A stretch of DNA of 64,000 nt from Brachyspira pilosicoli P43/6/78 (GCF_000325665.1 NC_019908.1:868001-932000), one strand, 5' to 3'. Positions 26,137-35,211 are shown, counted from the stretch's first letter. The notes: generated by a model from the letters alone, not told the origin. Numbers and translations are program-made.

Positions 26137-29100
26137 ATGGAAAATAATAATGAAGAACAAATAAGAAATAAGTTTGAAAAAATATTCCAATATGAAAACA
26201 ATAAGGACGCATTCCTTGATTATTTTTATGGAAGAACAAACAGCTGCCATACTTCAATAAGGTATTACCTCACTGATGACCAAGAAATTTTCAAATTTTA
26301 TTTTGATGAAAATACTAAAGAAGAAGATAAAAAAGCTTTATCAAGATACGCTGCAACTGTAATTAAATATATATATAAAGGCGATACTACCAATAAAATT
26401 TTAAGATTATGCGTTGGTGAAGATTTAGAAAAAGTATTAATAGAAAGTTATAATATTACATATGAAAGAGAATATGGTACAAAATATGCTAAGTCTGGTT
26501 TAATCCATAATGAAGCAAATAAGTACATACAAATACAAGTAAATAATTTGGGGGGGTTTTTAGGATTAGAATATTATACTCCTAAAGACTTTAATCAATA
26601 TTTAGAAAAAGTAAAAAATGATAATGAAATATTATTAAAAAAAGCACCTCATTTATTATTGACTATTTTTGTATACCTCATAAATAGAGATGATGATAAA
26701 AGCCTTATTAAACAATTATTAAATTATATAGACTCTCTAAAAATTAATGATGAAGAAACTACTGCACTGCTTTTTACTATAGCTGATAAAGATGAAGAAG
26801 TGTATAAAAGATTAATCAATATTTTAAATAAAGATAATAATATGATTTATTTTCTTGTAAATATATCACGTGAAATGGTAGGAAGAACAGGACAATTATA
26901 TAAAAGATTATTTAAAAGCTATTCAGAGGATAAACTATATTATTACTATACGAGAGAACTTATACCTGAATATTTAAAAATATGCTCTTTCCCTAAAGAA
27001 TGTATTTTATTAAGCAAAATACTTAATGACAACACTCTTTTTATTTCTAAGCATACATTGGAAGTAAAAAAATTATATGATGAAGATAAAGAAACTTTTT
27101 ATAAACTTTATGAGATAATAGAAAAATCAAAATTTGAACAATTATATCTTGATTATGCTATGCTTTCATCAATTATGCTTGCAAGCGGTGATAATAAATA
27201 TAATATTGATATTAATTCTATTGTAGCAAAGTTAAAAGAAATATGCGTATATTTATTAGAAACAAATGTAGTTATTAAAAGTTTTGATGAAATAATTTCT
27301 AAAAGCATTAAATATGTAAAAGAAAATCCTTATAGCAATCATAGTCATTATTTGTCAGCTATAATGTCGCTTGACGAAGTAAATGATGAAGCATCAGAAA
27401 TTACTACTAAATTATTAAAGCATTATGGAATATATGGTAAAATTTCTATTTATGTTTCTACTCAGAAAATATTCTATAACAGAGATATTTTATCAATTAA
27501 AGAAAAATTAGTTAATGATAAAAAAGTGCAGTTAAAAGATATTTATTTATCATTATTAGACTCAAAAGATGATATTATCACTCTTATAAAAAACAATTTA
27601 GAAGAAACAAAAACTATTATTGAAGATAAATCATTTATCACTTCTATAACAGCAAATATTCAAGGCACTATATCATTTATCGATTATATTTTTAGTGATA
27701 AGTTAAAAAATTTGATAGATAATAAATTCGATTTTGTTTTCAAAGTTCTAGACACAGCAAAATCAAAAGAAATAAAAAAACATTGTGTATCAGTAATCAG
27801 TAATAATGAAAGCATTGTAAGAAGCGAAGTAGAAAAATTAGCAAATGAAGGAAAAGAAGCATCAAGAACAGTTTATAAAGAAATAATTAAATATTGGGAT
27901 TTACAGAAGTTTGATGATGATTTTCAATTTACAAGCGTTGACGAAATAAACGAATATTTAAATAAATACTATAATGAAGGACATGAAACTCTAATAAAAG
28001 ATATAGATGAAAATATACTTTCTAATATTTTATTAAAAGATAAACAAACTAAGGCACCTTTAAAAATAGTTCAGTATGTGTTTATGGAATATATTGCTTT
28101 AAAAGAGCCTTCTATATTAAAAGACTGCAACAAGATAGCAGAGTTTTTTGATATTGATTCATTTAGAAATGCACTTGATAATATATATACAAATTGGCTT
28201 AACAACAAAGCAGATACAAAATTAAAAAATATACTTATTCCATATTGTATTTTCCAGCCTGAAGATAAACTCTTAAAATTAAAAACTCAAATTGAAGAAT
28301 GGGCATTAAATTCAAGAGGAGCATTAGCAGCACATGCAGTATATGCTATAGCATTAAATGCAAGCAAATTTGCATTAGTATTAGTTGATACAATGTCTGT
28401 AAAAGTAAAAAATAATCAGGTAAAAAATGCTGCAAAAGATGCATTAAAAAAGACTGCCAAAGCATTAGAGATTTCAGAAGATGAGCTAATAGATAAAATA
28501 ATACCAGATTTGGACTTTGATAAAAAAGGAATGAGAGAACTTCATTATGGAGGAGAAGCTGACAGAGTATTTAAACTTCAAATAAAAAATGATTTCACTA
28601 TCGAAGTAACAGATTCAAATGACAAAGTTTTAAAATCACTACCCACACCAAACAGCAAAGACGATAAGGCAATAGCAGATGCTTCTAAAAAAGAATTAAC
28701 TTTGATAAAGAAAAATATAAAAATGATAAGCTCTAATCAAATGAGAAGATTAAATAAAGTATTATTAAATGGAAGAAAATGGTCTTATAAAACTTTTAAT
28801 GAGCTTTTTGTTGACAACCCTATAATGAATATATTTGCTTTAAAGCTTATATGGGGAGTTTATGATGAAAATAATAATTTAATAGAAAGTTTTAGATATA
28901 TGGAAGATGGAAGTTTTAATACTTTTGATGAAGAAGAATATATATTTGAAGATAGTCTAAAAAACAAAAAAAATATTACTTTAGTTCACCCCATAGAATT
29001 AGACGAAGATAAATTATCAAAATGGAGAAATCAATTAAGCGACTACGAAATATTACAGCCTATTAATCAGCTTAACTTATTATTTGAAGAAGTGAAAGAA

Positions 29101-29457
29101 GAGCATATAAAAAATAACAAAATCATTTCATTTGAAGATAAAGAAATAACAGCAGGCGAGATTATGTCAATGGCAAATAAAATGTCATTTGAAAGAAGCA
29201 GAGATATTGAAGACGGCGGAAGCTATAATTGTTATGAATTAAAAGATTCAATATTAGAAATCGCATGCCGTATAAATTTTGAATATATGTGGTTTGGAAT
29301 GGATGCGAGTGAAAAAGTAACATTTATAGATATTACTTTCCACAAGTTAGATGAAAATTCAAACTATGATTATGAAGAATGCGTAAATCCTTTAGAAATT
29401 AATAAGAGATTTACTTCATCAATATACGGAACAGTAAAATCTTATTTTATAAAGTAA
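26137..29457 (+). CDS. Large DUF4132-domain protein
   Basis: A 1106-residue cytoplasmic protein of unknown function. The C-terminal 300 residues match my memory of DUF4132: RRLNKVLLNGRKWSYKTF, NPIMNIFALKLIWGVYDENN, VHPIELDEDKLSKWRNQL, PINQLNLLF and ERSRDIEDGGSYNCYELKD. The preceding 700 residues are predicted alpha-helical, Lys/Glu/Asp-rich and resemble HEAT-like solenoid repeats. There is no signal peptide, membrane helix or nucleotide-binding motif. A good GAGGTGG site precedes the ATG. It stands alone between repeat R5 and a hairpin. DUF4132 proteins occur widely, for example in E. coli YehI-like proteins, with no settled biochemical role known to me. Confidence 0.8.
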   Translation: MENNNEEQIRNKFEKIFQYENNKDAFLDYFYGRTNSCHTSIRYYLTDDQEIFKFYFDENTKEEDKKALSRYAATVIKYIYKGDTTNKILRLCVGEDLEKVLIESYNITYEREYGTKYAKSGLIHNEANKYIQIQVNNLGGFLGLEYYTPKDFNQYLEKVKNDNEILLKKAPHLLLTIFVYLINRDDDKSLIKQLLNYIDSLKINDEETTALLFTIADKDEEVYKRLINILNKDNNMIYFLVNISREMVGRTGQLYKRLFKSYSEDKLYYYYTRELIPEYLKICSFPKECILLSKILNDNTLFISKHTLEVKKLYDEDKETFYKLYEIIEKSKFEQLYLDYAMLSSIMLASGDNKYNIDINSIVAKLKEICVYLLETNVVIKSFDEIISKSIKYVKENPYSNHSHYLSAIMSLDEVNDEASEITTKLLKHYGIYGKISIYVSTQKIFYNRDILSIKEKLVNDKKVQLKDIYLSLLDSKDDIITLIKNNLEETKTIIEDKSFITSITANIQGTISFIDYIFSDKLKNLIDNKFDFVFKVLDTAKSKEIKKHCVSVISNNESIVRSEVEKLANEGKEASRTVYKEIIKYWDLQKFDDDFQFTSVDEINEYLNKYYNEGHETLIKDIDENILSNILLKDKQTKAPLKIVQYVFMEYIALKEPSILKDCNKIAEFFDIDSFRNALDNIYTNWLNNKADTKLKNILIPYCIFQPEDKLLKLKTQIEEWALNSRGALAAHAVYAIALNASKFALVLVDTMSVKVKNNQVKNAAKDALKKTAKALEISEDELIDKIIPDLDFDKKGMRELHYGGEADRVFKLQIKNDFTIEVTDSNDKVLKSLPTPNSKDDKAIADASKKELTLIKKNIKMISSNQMRRLNKVLLNGRKWSYKTFNELFVDNPIMNIFALKLIWGVYDENNNLIESFRYMEDGSFNTFDEEEYIFEDSLKNKKNITLVHPIELDEDKLSKWRNQLSDYEILQPINQLNLLFEEVKEEHIKNNKIISFEDKEITAGEIMSMANKMSFERSRDIEDGGSYNCYELKDSILEIACRINFEYMWFGMDASEKVTFIDITFHKLDENSNYDYEECVNPLEINKRFTSSIYGTVKSYFIK

Positions 29458-29469
29458 AGACTTTTATAA

Positions 29470-29512
29470 CCTGCATATATCTTTAAAATGTATGCAGGTA
29501 TTATAATTTTTT
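29470..29512 (+). terminator. Probable terminator after the DUF4132 gene
   Basis: CCTGCATA (29470-29477) and TATGCAGG (29491-29498) form a perfect 8-base stem. It is followed after a few bases by a T-rich tract (ATAATTTTTTAATT). Confidence 0.6.
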
Positions 29513-29580
29513 AATTAGTAATATGAATTATTAAATTAAAACACTATAAATATTTATTAATTTAATTTTAAACAAATATA

Positions 29581-30561
29581 TTACTTTTCAAAAGGATATT
29601 TTATCTTCCAGCTTCTTCTTAAAGTATCCATTATATTCATAACTCTTATAATATCTTCATGAGGCATCTCTTTACATTCTAACTTTTTATTTCTAATAGC
29701 ATCTGCACAAGAAATAACCTCATATTCATAACCGCTTATTTGTTTTGGAACTTTAATAGTTTTTACAACTTTTCTATCTAATGAATAAACTGTTATGCTT
29801 TCTGGATTATTAATATTTTTTACAACAATGTACCCTTTATCTCCGTTAATAACACCTTCCCTATTTGTTAATGCTGACATAGTGCTGTTTAATACTGCCA
29901 TTTTGCCGTCATCAAAAGTAAGCGTAATAGAGTTTTGTTCATCTACTCCTTTTTTAGTTTTCACGCAAGTAGAATCTATTTTTTTTATTTTATTTCCAAA
30001 TACCATAAGAGCAAAATTGATAGTATAAACTCCAACATCAAGCAAAGCTCCTCCTGCTAATTCTGGTTCTATCAATCTTTCTTTTTTATTTATAACATAT
30101 CCTAAATTTGCTGTTAGAGAACTTACTTTACCTATAATGCCGCTTTTTATAGTTTCATTAATTATATCTCTGCTTGGCATATATCTAGTCCAAATAGCTT
30201 CAGCAAGTAAAAGTTTTTTCTTTTTGGCAAGTAAAATAACATCTCTCGCTTGTTTTGTATTAACTGTAAAAGCCTTTTCACATAAAACATTTTTATTATT
30301 ATTAAGACACAATTTTATATGCTCATAATGATGAGAATGAGGTGTTGCTATATAAACCAAATCTACATTTTCATCTTTAACCATCTCTTCATAAGAACCA
30401 TAAAACTTTTTAAATCCATGTTTTTTAGCAAATGCCTTACTTCTTTTTATATCTCTTGCACTCACAGCATAAGATTCTACATCTTTAATTTTTGCAATAG
30501 TTTTAGCCATAATTTCAGCTATAGAACCTGCACCTATAAAACCTATATTAATTTTTTTCAT
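29581..30561 (-). CDS. Gfo/Idh/MocA family oxidoreductase
   Basis: NAD(P)-dependent oxidoreductase acting on a sugar, inositol or similar alcohol. The 326 residues start with a Rossmann fold (NIGFIGAGSIAEIMAKTIA), then DLVYIATPHSHHYEHIKLCL and NVLCEKAFTVN, where the family EKP motif is EKA. The C-terminal dehydrogenase domain has LAGGALLDVGVYTINFAL, close to trans-1,2-dihydrobenzene-1,2-diol dehydrogenase and YhhX-like members. AAGAGG precedes the start. It is monocistronic and its substrate cannot be deduced. Confidence 0.92.
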   Translation of the reverse strand: MKKINIGFIGAGSIAEIMAKTIAKIKDVESYAVSARDIKRSKAFAKKHGFKKFYGSYEEMVKDENVDLVYIATPHSHHYEHIKLCLNNNKNVLCEKAFTVNTKQARDVILLAKKKKLLLAEAIWTRYMPSRDIINETIKSGIIGKVSSLTANLGYVINKKERLIEPELAGGALLDVGVYTINFALMVFGNKIKKIDSTCVKTKKGVDEQNSITLTFDDGKMAVLNSTMSALTNREGVINGDKGYIVVKNINNPESITVYSLDRKVVKTIKVPKQISGYEYEVISCADAIRNKKLECKEMPHEDIIRVMNIMDTLRRSWKIKYPFEK

Positions 30562-30750
30562 TATAAAAAACCTCTTATAAAATGTTTATAGAAAGATAAT
30601 ATTATTATTTAATATATTGTCAAGAAAATTATTTACCATAAACTTTTTAAATATATTAAAACTCATTTATCTATATATAAATTTAGTTAATCAATATTCA
30701 AAAATATAAATAAAAAATTTGAATCTAAAAAAATAATTTAATTTTATTTA

Positions 30751-31752
30751 TTAAACTATTTCTTTAATATCTGATATATTTGAATTGTATATTTCAGCAT
30801 TTCTTGATAACTCAATGATAGCTTTAGCAAAATTTAAATTATCATTTAAACAAGGTACTAGTATAAAATCTTTTATATCATATTTATTTATAGCTTCTTT
30901 TCTGTATTCCATATCTATTTCATAAATTGTTTCAGAATTGTCTATTGTAAATGCTAATGGATATATTATTAATTTTTCTCCTTTATATTTTTTTATTATG
31001 TCTATTGTGGCAGGAGAAAGCCATTCAATTTTTCCTATTTTTGATTGATAAGAAAGAACAATGTCTTTGAAATTAAGTCCTTCTTCATGTAGTTTTTCTT
31101 TTAATATTTCTATATTATAATTACATTCATATTCATATGGGTCACCTTTATCAGCATACATTTTTGGTATTGAGTGTGCTGAAAATATTAATACATATTC
31201 TTCGGGATTTTTATTTACTATTGACTCTTTTATTAATTGTACTATAGAATTATTATAATTATAATCATAATAGTATCTGTCTATTATATTAATTTTAGGA
31301 TTATATTTTAATTTTTTTATAGCCTTATAAACACTTTCTAATGATGATTTTACTGTAACTTCTGAATATTGAGGATACATACTAAATAATGTAATTTCTT
31401 CTACATTTTTATTTTTTAATTCTTTCAGCACATCATAAGCATAAGGAGGAGTATAATTCATAATATATTTATAATCTGCTGAACTGTCTAATTTATTAAG
31501 TTTATTTACCAATTTTTCTGTATATTCATTTATAGGAGATTTTCCGCCTATAGCTTCATAGTGACTTATAACATCAGGCTTTATTTTATTTACTATTTTT
31601 TTTGCTACCATATTTCTTATAAAACTATTTTTTATATTTAGAATATGATAATCATTAAACATATTCACTAAAAAAGTATTTATTTCTTGAATATTTCTTG
31701 GTCCGCCCATATTTAATAATATAACATTTTTTTTCTTTTCAACAGTATTCAT
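30751..31752 (-). CDS. hemH: Ferrochelatase
   Basis: Inserts ferrous iron into a porphyrin at the end of haem synthesis. The 333 residues begin KKNVILLNMGGPRNIQEINTFLVNMF. SHYEAIGGKSPINEYTE, TLFSMYPQYSEVT, the catalytic His in FSAHSIPKMYADKGDPYEYE, QSKIGKIEWLSPAT and the acidic SETIYEIDMEYRKEA follow in order. It is full length. No other haem-synthesis gene lies in the window, so it may depend on porphyrin from elsewhere in the genome or host. AAGGA lies upstream of the ATG. Monocistronic on the minus strand. Confidence 0.95.
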   Translation of the reverse strand: MNTVEKKKNVILLNMGGPRNIQEINTFLVNMFNDYHILNIKNSFIRNMVAKKIVNKIKPDVISHYEAIGGKSPINEYTEKLVNKLNKLDSSADYKYIMNYTPPYAYDVLKELKNKNVEEITLFSMYPQYSEVTVKSSLESVYKAIKKLKYNPKINIIDRYYYDYNYNNSIVQLIKESIVNKNPEEYVLIFSAHSIPKMYADKGDPYEYECNYNIEILKEKLHEEGLNFKDIVLSYQSKIGKIEWLSPATIDIIKKYKGEKLIIYPLAFTIDNSETIYEIDMEYRKEAINKYDIKDFILVPCLNDNLNFAKAIIELSRNAEIYNSNISDIKEIV

Positions 31753-31905
31753 AATATATCCTTATTAGTAATTATTATTAATTATAATATATTTTTATTA
31801 ATTAGTCAAACCAAAAACATAATTTTTATTGATGACAATTAAAATAAATTGATTTTATATTTGAGGATAAATTAAGAAAACTGTTTTAAATTTTATATTA
31901 TATAC

Positions 31906-31935
31906 AAAAAAAGATGCACCTATAAAAGATGCACC
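31906..31935 (-). terminator. Terminator of the beta-propeller lipoprotein gene (hairpin from a direct repeat)
   Basis: On the minus strand the octamer GGTGCATC occurs twice (31928-31935 and 31913-31920), followed by seven T's (31906-31912). The two direct copies can pair with each other because TGCA is self-complementary and the remaining positions form G-C or G-U pairs. Confidence 0.6.
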
Positions 31936-31958
31936 TTTATATTTATGTGTACTATAAC

Positions 31959-32897
31959 TTATAGCTGTACTTTTTTAATTAAACTTGTAGAAAGTTCAGG
32001 TATATATATAACATTATCAACTAAATCAATATCAGCTACACCAGATAAAGAACCTTCAATTTTTTCTAATTGTTCTTTAGTATTTAAATCAAATACATAT
32101 ATACAAGCATTGTTATTAGCCATATCAACACCCCAATCAGAAACATATAATTTGCCATTAGCAATAGCTATACCATCTAAAGCACCAGCACCTAATCTTG
32201 AAGCTGTCCATTTAGTTAATCCTGTACCGTCTATATTTAAAGTATAAATATCTCCGCCATTAGCATCGCCGCCAAATGTACTTCCTGCTATATATAATAC
32301 TCCATTGTCTAATAATATACCATTAGCACCAACTACTCCTGTTACTGATGAAGCAATAGATAAAGCTGAGTTATTATCTACTTTTACAAAATGAACTGTA
32401 GAAGCACCTGTGTCAGTTAAAGCTACTGTTGTAGGGTCTATAACTACTGTATCATTTAAGAATTTAGAACCTTCTATAGGAAGTTTAGTGATTATTTTAT
32501 TTTCTTTAACATTAGCTAATACTAAATTACCTGTCATAGAACTGTCATTAACTTGGTCAGGAATAATAATAATATCATCAGTTAAGAAAGAAAAACCTTT
32601 AGGGCTGTCTAACTCACCTTCAAAAAGTTTTGTAGGGTTAGAACCATCTTCATTAGCAACAATAATAAATCCATCTTTAGGAGCATTAGGGTCACCTAAA
32701 TTTGCTATATATAATTTACCATTTCTAAACTTAACACTTTCAGGTGCTGCTAATCCTTCTATTGTTATTCCCATAGCTTCTTTTTTGTATTGAGCTCCTG
32801 AAGTGCTGTTGCTAGCTTTAGTTGTTCCATCTCCAGAATTATTTGAACAAGAAACTGCAAATACTACTAATGATAAAATTAAAAAAACTTTATTCAT
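31959..32897 (-). CDS. Predicted lipoprotein with SMP-30/NHL-like beta-propeller
   Basis: The start MNKVFLILSLVVFAVSC is a lipoprotein signal (Cys17), followed by a Ser/Asn/Gly/Thr-rich linker (SNNSGDGTTKASNSTSGA) as in surface lipoproteins. The remaining about 270 residues show repeated blade-like units (VKFRNGKLYIANLGDP, GILLDNGVLYIAGSTFGG, GIAIANGKLYVSDWG, DLVDNVIYIPEL) as in SMP-30 or NHL propellers. Function unknown; it may bind a small ligand or cofactor. It is divergent from the Rrf2 regulator at 33056, which may control it. Stronger ribosome binding site and more balanced codons than neighbours suggest good expression. Confidence 0.75.
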   Translation of the reverse strand: MNKVFLILSLVVFAVSCSNNSGDGTTKASNSTSGAQYKKEAMGITIEGLAAPESVKFRNGKLYIANLGDPNAPKDGFIIVANEDGSNPTKLFEGELDSPKGFSFLTDDIIIIPDQVNDSSMTGNLVLANVKENKIITKLPIEGSKFLNDTVVIDPTTVALTDTGASTVHFVKVDNNSALSIASSVTGVVGANGILLDNGVLYIAGSTFGGDANGGDIYTLNIDGTGLTKWTASRLGAGALDGIAIANGKLYVSDWGVDMANNNACIYVFDLNTKEQLEKIEGSLSGVADIDLVDNVIYIPELSTSLIKKVQL

Positions 32898-33020
32898 TTT
32901 TATCTCCTTTTTTTATTTATTGATTCTGAAAAACTTATATAGTATTTTCAATATTATATCAATACCTATTAAGTAAAAATATTGTTACCAAAAGAGTTAC
33001 AACATTAAAATAAAAAGCTA

Positions 33021-33049
33021 TTGACTATTATGCCTATTCAATTTATTAT
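33021..33049 (+). promoter_or_regulatory. Promoter of the Rrf2-family gene
   Basis: TTGACT at 33021-33026, 17-base spacer, TATTAT at 33044-33049. The expected transcription start (about 33056) coincides with the ATG. Confidence 0.6.
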
Positions 33050-33055
33050 AATATC

Positions 33056-33493
33056 ATGAAAATTAACACAAAATTATCAGTTGCCACACATATAGTTTTA
33101 TGCATAGCCTTTTTTGAAAATGAAGGAACAACATCAAATTTAATTGCTAAAAGCGTAAAAACTAACCCTGCCATAATAAGAAGAATTCTATTAAAACTTC
33201 AAGATGCTGAAATAGTTGAAACTACTAAAAAGGGAAGCAAACTTATAAAAGATGAAAAAGATATAACATTACTCTCAATATATAAAGCAGTATTCACAGA
33301 AGAAGAGAGAGGTTTGTTTAACTTTCATCACCCTAACCATGTATGTCCAGTGGGATGTGCTATGTTTGATGTACTTGGGGAAGAGTTTAATAACGTAAGA
33401 GAAGACTTTGAAAAATCATTATCTAAAATAACTATAAAAAAAATAGCAGATGAAGTGAGAAAAAAGAAAAAAGCATTTGGATTTTATGAATAA
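33056..33493 (+). CDS. Rrf2 family transcriptional regulator
   Basis: Winged-helix regulator of the Rrf2 family, whose members sense Fe-S clusters, NO or cysteine status (145 aa). The N-terminus KLSVATHIVLCIAFFENEG and TSNLIAKSVKTNPAIIRRILLKLQDAEIVET form the DNA-binding domain. Only two cysteines lie in the usual sensor region, in HVCPVGCAMF, so the classical three-Cys cluster site of IscR/NsrR is absent; it looks closer to the YwnA-like subgroup. It is divergent from the propeller lipoprotein gene (158-base gap), the obvious candidate target. No ribosome binding site precedes the ATG. Confidence 0.9.
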   Translation: MKINTKLSVATHIVLCIAFFENEGTTSNLIAKSVKTNPAIIRRILLKLQDAEIVETTKKGSKLIKDEKDITLLSIYKAVFTEEERGLFNFHHPNHVCPVGCAMFDVLGEEFNNVREDFEKSLSKITIKKIADEVRKKKKAFGFYE

Positions 33494-33502
33494 ATAATTT
33501 TT

Positions 33503-34139
33503 TTAATGTTTTAAAATTGTTATTTTATTTCCTTCCAATTTTATTATTTTTTCCTTTGATAATCTATTTAATTCTCTTGATAATGCACTTCTATCTGAAG
33601 ATATAAACTCTGCTAATTTATCTCTATTATACGGTATTACTATATTATTAGATTTTTGTATATTAGACATATATTTCAAATAAAGCATTATTTTACTTCT
33701 TAAACTTTTTTGACTTAGAATATCATTTTTTATAGAAAGGAATATATTTTTATCAGATAGAACCCTAATTAAATTTTTCTAAAAAAATTGCATTATTAAA
33801 AATATTATTAGTATTTATTTTTAATATTTTAGTATCTGTAAAAGATAATGCCTGTATAGTAGAAATTTTATTTGTAGATAAAGCAAAAGATTCAGCAAAA
33901 ATATCTCCCGCATTTAATATATTAACTATATTTTTTCTCGCATCATCATATTCTTTGGAAACCTCTACCATACCATCTAATATTAAATAAATATTATCTA
34001 TGTAGTCTCCTATATCTATAATGGTATTTCCTTTTTTATATGATTTATTTTGAAAGCTATTAATCATATTAAGAACATTATCTCTATCTATATTGCTGAA
34101 TAAACTTGATTTTAATATTATATCTATATATTTTTCCAT
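33503..34139 (-). CDS. Crp/Fnr family transcriptional regulator, reading frame broken by one extra base
   Basis: The N-terminal part (34139 to about 33766) is a cyclic-nucleotide-binding-type sensor: KKGNTIIDIGDYIDNIYLILDGMVEV and NAGDIFAESFALS. It ends at a stop after EKFN. The C-terminal part in the next frame supplies ENLIRVLSDKNIFLSIKND, a dimerisation helix and the winged helix RDKLAEFISSDRSALSREL. Deleting one A from the run at 33774-33778 joins them into a normal 211-residue protein. The subgroup, with GDIFAESFA and DRSALSREL, resembles regulators of nitrosative or redox genes such as HcpR; that is inference. It is divergent from a 4Fe-4S protein gene, with a palindrome between. Confidence 0.85.
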
Positions 34140-34211
34140 AAGACAAACCCTAAAACATCAATATATTCAATAAGTAATATAGTATTTTTTATTAAAAAAT
34201 CAATATTAGTT

Positions 34212-34227
34212 AGTTGCTATAGCAACT
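34212..34227. promoter_or_regulatory. Perfect 16-base palindrome, candidate operator
   Basis: AGTTGCTATAGCAACT reads the same on both strands. It sits in the 160-base space between the divergent Crp/Fnr regulator gene and the 4Fe-4S protein gene. Size and symmetry suit a Crp/Fnr-type dimer (GTTGC-N4-GCAAC half-sites). Confidence 0.55.
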
Positions 34228-34299
34228 GAGTTTTTTATAAAAAATTATATTATATAAACATAAATAACTTTTATCTTTTACACATAGGAGTTTAGCAAA

Positions 34300-35106
34300 A
34301 TGAAAAGAAGAATAATAAAAATAGATGAAGATAAATGCACAGGCTGCGGAGAATGCATACCTGATTGTCCTGAGGGAGCTTTGCAGATAATAGACGGAAA
34401 AGCAAGACTTATAAGTGATTTGTTTTGCGACGGACTTGGAGCTTGTATAAAAAAATGTCCAGAAAATGTAATGACTATAGAAGAAAGAGAAGCAGAAGAA
34501 TATAATGAAAAAAAAGTAATGGTAAATATTATAAAAGGCGGTATTAATGTAATAAAAGCTCATCTTAAACATTTAAAAGAACATGGAGAAGAAAAACTAT
34601 TAAAAGAAGCTATAGAGTATATGAAAGAAAATAATATAGAAGTTCCTGAATTGGAAGATAAACCTTGCGGTTGTCCTGGAAGTATGCAAAGAGATATGAG
34701 AAATAAAATGTCTGCATCTAATAACAATATAGAAATGCATTCTGAATTAAGAAACTGGCCTATACAATTAAAACTTATAAACCCAAATGCTCCATATCTT
34801 GATAATATAGATTTACTTATTAGTGCAGATTGTGTTCCTTTTACTTATGCGAATTTCCATTCAAAATTCTTAAAAGGAAAAGTGCTTATGATGCTTTGTC
34901 CTAAACTTGACAGCGACATAGATTCATATATAGAAAAGCTTGCTAATATATTTAAAACAAAAAATATAAAATCTATTACAATAGTTCGTATGGAAGTGCC
35001 TTGCTGCGGAGGTGTTGAAATGATAGTAGAAGCAGCTCTTAAAAAAGCTAATAAAAACATCATCATAAAAGAATACACTATATCAATAGACGGAGAAATA
35101 ATATAA
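34300..35106 (+). CDS. 4Fe-4S dicluster ferredoxin-like protein
   Basis: A 268-residue cytoplasmic Fe-S protein. Two 4Fe-4S motifs lie at the start: CTGCGECIPDCPEGA (residues about 11-25) and CDGLGACIKKCPE (about 45-57). The remaining 200 residues form a domain with CGCPGSMQRDM near the middle and VEVPCCGGVEM-type Cys pair (MEVPCCGGVEMIVEAAL) near the end, perhaps binding another cluster. It fits the ferredoxin-like proteins found beside hcp in anaerobes, but I cannot prove that. A TAGGAG site precedes the start. It is divergent from the Crp/Fnr gene across a palindrome and probably under its control. Confidence 0.85.
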   Translation: MKRRIIKIDEDKCTGCGECIPDCPEGALQIIDGKARLISDLFCDGLGACIKKCPENVMTIEEREAEEYNEKKVMVNIIKGGINVIKAHLKHLKEHGEEKLLKEAIEYMKENNIEVPELEDKPCGCPGSMQRDMRNKMSASNNNIEMHSELRNWPIQLKLINPNAPYLDNIDLLISADCVPFTYANFHSKFLKGKVLMMLCPKLDSDIDSYIEKLANIFKTKNIKSITIVRMEVPCCGGVEMIVEAALKKANKNIIIKEYTISIDGEII

Positions 35107-35117
35107 TAAAAATAATA

Positions 35118-35146
35118 ATGAGATGATTATAAACTAATCATCTCAT
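35118..35146. terminator. Perfect 12-base stem-loop between the Fe-S protein gene and dxr
   Basis: ATGAGATGATTA and TAATCATCTCAT (35118-35129 and 35135-35146) pair perfectly around a 5-base loop. No T-run follows, so it may be a rho-independent terminator of weak type, an mRNA 3'-end stabiliser or a protein site. Confidence 0.45.
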
Positions 35147-35211
35147 CATACTTGAAATTATTAATCTTAAGATATATCATTCTTTATAATATATTTAAGG
35201 ATTAATTTTCA

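Noticed and set aside
25902-26147. 81-codon plus-strand frame starting MLPQRSKKAAFF
   Set aside because: It runs through repeat copy R5 (modules A and B) and into the DUF4132 start; the sequence is repeat translated, not a gene.
32410-32793. 127-codon plus-strand frame opposite the propeller lipoprotein
   Set aside because: Shadow of the real minus-strand lipoprotein gene; no ribosome binding site.
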